From: Branchiostoma floridae
Taxonomy: Eukaryota > Chordata > Leptocardii > Amphioxiformes > Branchiostomatidae
NCBI RefSeq assembly: GCF_000003815.2
Contig: NC_049990.1
Coordinates: 18,400,879 to 18,464,878, forward strand
Direction: 5' to 3'
Length of the DNA stretch: 64,000 nucleotides
How positions within the stretch are numbered: the first letter of the stretch is position 1; every line of letters begins with the position of its first letter. The position numbers and the translations under genes are program-made. The notes below the pieces were generated by a model, which was not told where the DNA came from, ran no database searches, and worked only from the letters and a program-made list of their open reading frames with translations. This document shows positions 59,110 through 64,000 of this stretch, piece after piece.

Positions 59110-59900
59110 TTATGAGTGGTAGACCATACTGACCATGTAACACATCTAGACTGTGAAGGTTTGCTTCATGTTGCTGTTGATATAAATGTATGTACCCGTG
59201 GTAGACCATACTGACCTATAACACATCTAGACTGTGAAGGTTTGCTTCATGTTGCTGTTGATATAAATGTATGTACCAATGGTAGACCATACTGACCATG
59301 TAACACATCTAGACTGTGAAGGTTTGCTTCATGTTGCTGTTGATATAAATGTATGTACGAGTGGTAGACCATACTGACCATGTAACACAACTAGACTGTG
59401 AAGGTTTGCTTCATGTTGCTGTTGATATAAATGTATGTACCAGTGGTAGACCATACTGACCATGTAACACATCTAGACTGTGAAGGTTTGCTTCATGTTG
59501 CTGTTGATATAAATGTATGTACCAGTGGTAGACCATACTAACCATGTAACACATCTAGACTGTGAAGGTTTGCTTCATGTTGCTGTTGATATAAATGTAT
59601 GTACCAGTGGTAGACCATACTAACCATGTAACACATCTAGACTGTGAAGGTTTGCTTCATGTTGCTGTTGATATAAATGTATGTACCAGTGGTAGACCAT
59701 ACTGACTGTGACACATCTAGACTGTGAAGGTTTGCTTCATGTTGCTGTTGATATAAATGTATGTACCAGTGGTAGACCATACTAACCATGTAACACATCT
59801 AGACTGTGAAGGTTTGCTTCATGTTGCTGTTGATATAAATGTATGTACCAGTGAGTGGTAGACCATACTGACCATATAACACATCTAGACTGTGAAGGTT
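59110..59900 (-). repeat. 82-bp satellite array that includes the SELENOT stop codon
   Basis: About ten units of 78-88 bp, each (minus strand) containing AACAGCAACATGAAGCAAAC, CTTCACAGTCTAG and a donor-like ACATGGTCAGT. The right-most unit is the actual coding end of SELENOT (NSNMKQTFTV and stop). The other copies keep those ten codons and stop almost unchanged; differences are concentrated in the linker (GTACCAGTG, GTACGAGTG, GTACCCGTG). Confidence 0.93.
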
Positions 59901-62715
59901 TGCTTCATGTTGCTGTTGAAGAGTTTCATCTGGTTGTCTATAATCTGGAACAGCTCCTGGCCGGCAGGGACGCGGCCGGACTGAAGCTTGGACCAGATCG
60001 GAACATCTGAAAAATAAACACAAACAACGGTTCAAAACATGATGATGATCTGTATCAGTATCTATATCTATACAGCCGGTATGACTGCCCTTTGGCAAAA
60101 CACACCAGCTTCGCAGGCACGCGGCGCGACAGCAGCTGGTTTGATTACACTGAACGATCCATCACACCTAACTTTTGCACATCTATCTGCAAGTGTTCTT
60201 TTAAACTATCCAGAGAAGATGCCCCTGCTGTGCTTGGTGATAACAAATTCCATTCTACAAAAGTTCTGAGAAAATACAACTTTTTGCACACATCAATCCT
60301 AGGTTGGTAACTCTGGTATTTGATGTTTTCAGTTTTTCACAAAAGAGAAAATACTTCCATTGTTTTCTTCTTACCTATCAAAACATACTTCCATACGATA
60401 TTATTTTGTTACTTTGTTCATTCCTTCAGACCTTAATAGTGCCCAGTGGCACATATTGGAGCAGTTTCCTTGCTGTTTCAGAAGCAGGGTAAAGCTACCA
60501 GTTGAGCTACAGGGACATCCCAAAAGATGGCTATATCATTTCACAAATATTACTTAGCAGTTCTGATCTGTACTGCAATGTTTAACATACTAGAAATTAC
60601 AAAAAAAGCTGAAGAAGATATCCACTTTTCAATCAAGCATATCTGCAAATTACTTACCATTAAATGTAATTTCAAATGCCCCTGTTGACATAAGTTGCCC
60701 TTCCACAGCATTGGAGATGAAGAAAACCATCATACAGGCATAGATCTGAAACAGACATGGTAAAAGTATTGAAAACTGAAATACTATGCAATCTTTAAAA
60801 TATATACTTTATATCCATGTGTTCCCTCTTAAACCCAATAACCCAGAATCTAGCGTTAGCTTTCAGAGTAGACACCTGCTATACTGTTTGAACCGCTTAT
60901 GTTACCTGAAATTAACTCAAGGTCAAGAAGTTGCAATAAACTTATTATTGTTTTCCTATCACAGCTTATATTACAGTCTAGATAAAGAAGCTGAACCAAC
61001 CTTGTTTTCCAGTGCCCAAGTCCAGGCGTTTGGTGTGTCCATGTTGAGCTGGGAGAAGATGTTCTTTCCACTTACTATGCAGCCAATCACAACAAACTAC
61101 AGGAAAGTAAAAAAACATAAATTAATCACTTATCAGAGTCTGTACTACTACACGTACTAGTAGCCTATTTAGGTGTTTAAGGCAACCTAAGCAACACTAC
61201 AGCATTAAAAGTGAAAATCTGTATGAAATTGCACAATATTCCCACAACCACATCATTATTTCATACATAGAGCGGTTAAAAACGGAGCAGAAACAGGCCC
61301 CGCCTGGATTCCCTAAATATTGTAACCTACAAAAATTAAGCCTTTATTCAGACAGTAACTGTTTTCTGTCGACAATGTTCGGTAAGTTCTGGCCGCACAC
61401 AGAAAGGTCACAGTAAACCACGTGACGACTCGTCAGATCGGGTCGGGAGGAGGTCAGGAGAGGTCTGAAGGTTCTGGTATTTTGGACCTGTACCTAATTG
61501 ATTGTACCGGTACCAGCTCTAACTATGATTCATCTCACCTTGAAGATAGAGAGGAAGCCTGCCAGGTACTGCCTGTAGGCTGGAGGTGGATAATTAGCGC
61601 CCTCTATCCTCAGCTCTGGGTAGTTCTGCTGGATGGCCTGGGCATACTGCTGGAAAGCATTCTTGTACCCTCAGGAATAGCTGGAACAAATCAAACACAT
61701 TTAATAGATCAAACTCATTTCTTGTTCCAAAAATAATTTTATCAGGTTGGTGAAATATAGGATATTATGTAGCTGATGTAGGTGGCCCTTTTGCGGTGAG
61801 AACACAATCCAAAACATGTCTAAGTTTATATCCCCTCTTATCCCGAGACTGTGTATAGTGTATTATAAAAGTCAGAGTGAGAAGAGACTGTGTACAGTGT
61901 GTAATAAACGTCAGAGCGAAGTACCATCCGGAATTCAGGATGGTACCCAAGCTACTGTGTTTCTGTGCTGTTATCATAATTTTACGAAATGATCTAATGT
62001 TGTTATATCAAGCATGAGCTGCAGATTGTTATTAAAAAGAACAACCATAGATTTACACAAGAACAATAGTAATGAATATTTTCAATTTTAACATACCAAC
62101 AAATGTAACGTTACATGTTCATGAACTGTGTTTCTGTGTTGTTATCATAATTCTACAAATAATCTATGATATATCAACATTTATATTTTGGATATTCAAA
62201 ATAACAGAATAAATGTCCAGTTGATACATAGATTAGCATGATTAGATTTACATGTAAATTGTGATGACTCATGACCATTTCCAGCATAATTTAGTTGTGC
62301 ATGATTGTGTAATCAGCACAAAACTAGACATTTATGCTCATATTATACGCAAATTTCGCTCTAGATGTACGGCTTATTAACACACATACTTTTGTATTTT
62401 ATGTGCTAAATATGGTGTTATTCTTACCGCTCAAAAGCAAGAAATTACCATTTTTTGGGATGAGGAAATTAGACAGCGTCGCATACCCCCCCCCCCCCCC
62501 CCCACTTTTGCTTAGCATATGACGATGACATACTTTACTTACCAAAATGTAAACTTTAGGACGGGATTTGTCCCTTGGAAGTGCTTCAGCTTTCCTACGG
62601 GTTCGTTATCTTCGTCTGCGGCTACGTTACCTAGTGCGGACATGTCTCTCCACGTCACAAAACTGACGAAGAGAGCCAGGCCGGCCAAGAACACAACCTG
62701 GGTTGGTTCCGCCAT
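59885..62715 (-). CDS. SELENOT: selenoprotein T (selenocysteine encoded by in-frame TGA)
   Basis: Coding exons on the minus strand: 62543-62715, 61539-61680, 61001-61096, 60658-60745 and 59885-60006, phases consistent, 206 aa. SELENOT is an ER-membrane thioredoxin-fold oxidoreductase involved in redox and calcium homeostasis (family knowledge). Seen here: an N-terminal hydrophobic segment (about 7-20), GTNPVLKFTF leading into the redox motif CYSUGY with TGA at 61673-61671 (Sec61, Cys58), NYPELRIEGANYPPPAYRQY, a membrane-associated stretch (FVVIGCIVSGKNIFSQLNMD), YACMMVFFISNAVEGQLMST followed by GAFEITFNDVPIWSKLQSGR. An ordinary predictor would stop at the TGA and lose the gene. The start ATG sits in AAGATGGCGGA. 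The last exon ends in a satellite unit. Confidence 0.95.
61539..61680 (-). CDS. SELENOT: SELENOT exon with the selenocysteine codon
   Basis: After TTGTTCCAG the exon completes a cysteine codon, then reads TAT TCC TGA GGG TAC. The TGA at 61673-61671 sits exactly at the U of the CxxU motif, and the frame stays open for 44 codons after it to AAG/GTGAG, with strong family similarity throughout. That rules out a true stop. Confidence 0.95.
62487..62503. repeat. poly-C tract in SELENOT intron 1
   Basis: An uninterrupted C run in the first intron, about 40 nt from the exon 1 donor. Length is likely polymorphic or assembly-uncertain. Confidence 0.85.
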
Positions 62716-63748
62716 CTTCACTATCCCACAATACAACACGCCCGGGGTCAATGACCTTACGGCCATCCATCACAGTCGAAGTGCAGATGAGATCTATAGA
62801 TCAATCAATCAATTAATCAATCAATCGACCAATGAATCAATCAATCTTTAAGAAATGAGATTGAAGGTGAACGGCACTCTATCATGGATTGTTCACAATA
62901 GGATGATAAATCCACAAATAGAGCTGTTCACATTTCTTGCTTTTTATTTAAAAGAATTCAAAACATTCCATCCTAAAGATAACTTAAACGTTATGTGTAA
63001 GATTAGGCCACAGCAAGTAAATTTTATGGATGACATCATATATATACGTTCATCAATTTTCGCTTTTTCAGAAAAAAAAAGCAGAAAAAAAATTCTTCTT
63101 TGGAGACGGTGAACATGACGAAAAATTACCAAGTTAGCAAATATCACGGTTGTGTTGTATGGTTGTAACGTTAAAAGTGTGTACAGGTGATCACACAAAT
63201 GTCGTTCTCATCGTCAATAAAGTTAAAGTCAAGTCAAAAAGTTAACAACAAGTGACCGTAGGTAACATTGACTTATACCACAAAACTTACTTACAAAACA
63301 CAATCCTGTACGCATCAACATCAATATCAGTGTCTCAAAAGAACGACACCGAATAAAAAATATTCAAAATTGTCAGGAATACCCCAAACAGTTGGCCCAT
63401 GACGTCAGCTGCTGTCGTTACATCACACATAATACTACGAACATCTGTTCAATTACATTTGTACCTTTCGCCGCATCAGTTTCAACTATATACTAGTACT
63501 GTAATATCCAACACAAAAATCGGACTCACACAAATTTTTGACTGAATAGCACCAGTCTTTGTCAAGGAATGAACAATCCACTGCTGTCGTGACGTCAAGT
63601 TATGTAGACTTCCTGCAACCTATGATCCATTGCTTATTATTTATACTGAGTCACATGTTCTATCTGCATAACAGGGAGGCCTGCACGTAAAGATCTACGG
63701 CGTGTCTGCGTGCTCCAAAATCCGTCGGAATCCCTACGAGTTCTTATA
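62716..63748. other. region upstream of SELENOT, no gene recognised
   Basis: Contains the probable SELENOT promoter immediately next to the start codon, the AATC microsatellite and AT-rich sequence. No coding similarity was seen. Confidence 0.4.
62793..62850. repeat. AATC tetranucleotide microsatellite
   Basis: Repeated AATC units with interruptions, upstream of SELENOT. Confidence 0.8.
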
Positions 63749-63919
63749 CCCCCTCACATTAGGCGAAAATCGATCGGACGACGAGTCTGCGAGGAGGTAT
63801 GACCCTGAAGGGAAGGGAAGGGGGAACTCATTTCTTCGTCGGCATCAGGGTCATGCCTCCTTGTAATTTAGAGGTCGCAGACTCGTCGTCCGATCGATTT
63901 TCGCCTAATGTGAGGGGGG
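63749..63919. mobile_element. foldback MITE with long near-perfect arms
   Basis: Left arm begins CCCCCTCACATTAGGCG and continues with AAAATCGATCGGACGACGAG; the right arm mirrors it over at least 45 nt and ends GTGAGGGGGG. TA flanks both ends (63747-63748 and 63920-63921). The loop contains GAAGGGAAGGGAAGGGGG. Confidence 0.85.
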
Positions 63920-64000
63920 TATTACGGCGGCGGTTTACAGATCCCAAAAGATTGCCCACGTTTTGGCACGTAGACAGCACGTGGGTTGTGCCTTTAGCTC

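Noticed and set aside
61671-61673. Premature stop in SELENOT suggesting a pseudogene
   Set aside because: The TGA occupies exactly the selenocysteine position of the CxxU motif, all other exons are intact, and a SECIS-like fold exists downstream.

Overview
This is a eukaryotic, metazoan window: genes are split into short exons with GT-AG introns, coding density is low, and small inverted-repeat transposons are everywhere. The combination of a muscleblind gene, LRR-TM-TIR Toll-like receptors of the single-cysteine-cluster type, an in-frame-UGA selenoprotein and amphioxus-style short repeats suggests a cephalochordate (Branchiostoma-like) genome. That organism call is inference. One 100-base N gap (24593-24692) breaks the sequence.

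Layout. (1) About 2.9-16.4 kb, + strand: the 3' part of a muscleblind-like (MBNL) RNA-binding protein gene. The vertebrate-type zinc-finger pair 3/4 is followed by an additional, third CCCH pair. (2) 16.4-24.6 kb: probable MBNL 3'UTR and intergenic DNA with dispersed repeats; no gene recognised. (3) 25.1-47.3 kb, - strand: MED4 (Mediator subunit 4), seven coding exons, complete, 273 aa predicted. Its 17-kb first intron contains a stack of nested DNA transposons and, on the opposite strand, a tandem cluster of three Toll-like receptor genes (34.1-37.1, 38.7-41.2 and 43.8-46.3 kb). Each has a 93-nt signal-peptide exon plus one large LRR-TM-TIR exon; the first copy has lost its start codon and N-terminal repeats. 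(4) 47.9-53.1 kb, + strand: EIF4E2 (4EHP), seven coding exons, 225 aa predicted, head-to-head with MED4 across 572 bp. (5) 56.9-62.7 kb, - strand: SELENOT (selenoprotein T), five coding exons, 206 aa with selenocysteine at residue 61. A SECIS candidate lies in an apparent separate 3'UTR exon; the intervening 3'UTR intron holds an 82-bp satellite and a decayed retrotransposon.

Recurring theme: four tandem duplications involve coding sequence, three of them at an exon edge (MBNL 7.2 kb, EIF4E2 52.1 kb, SELENOT 59.1-59.9 kb) and one a 72-bp LRR module whose copy number differs among the three TLR paralogs (2, 1, 0). The housekeeping genes (MED4: RNA polymerase II Mediator; EIF4E2: cap-binding translational repressor; SELENOT: ER redox protein; MBNL: splicing regulator) have no obvious joint pathway. 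The functional unit of interest is the TLR cluster embedded in the MED4 intron. Exon coordinates were deduced by hand from splice sites, reading phase and remembered family sequences; no alignment or search was run.
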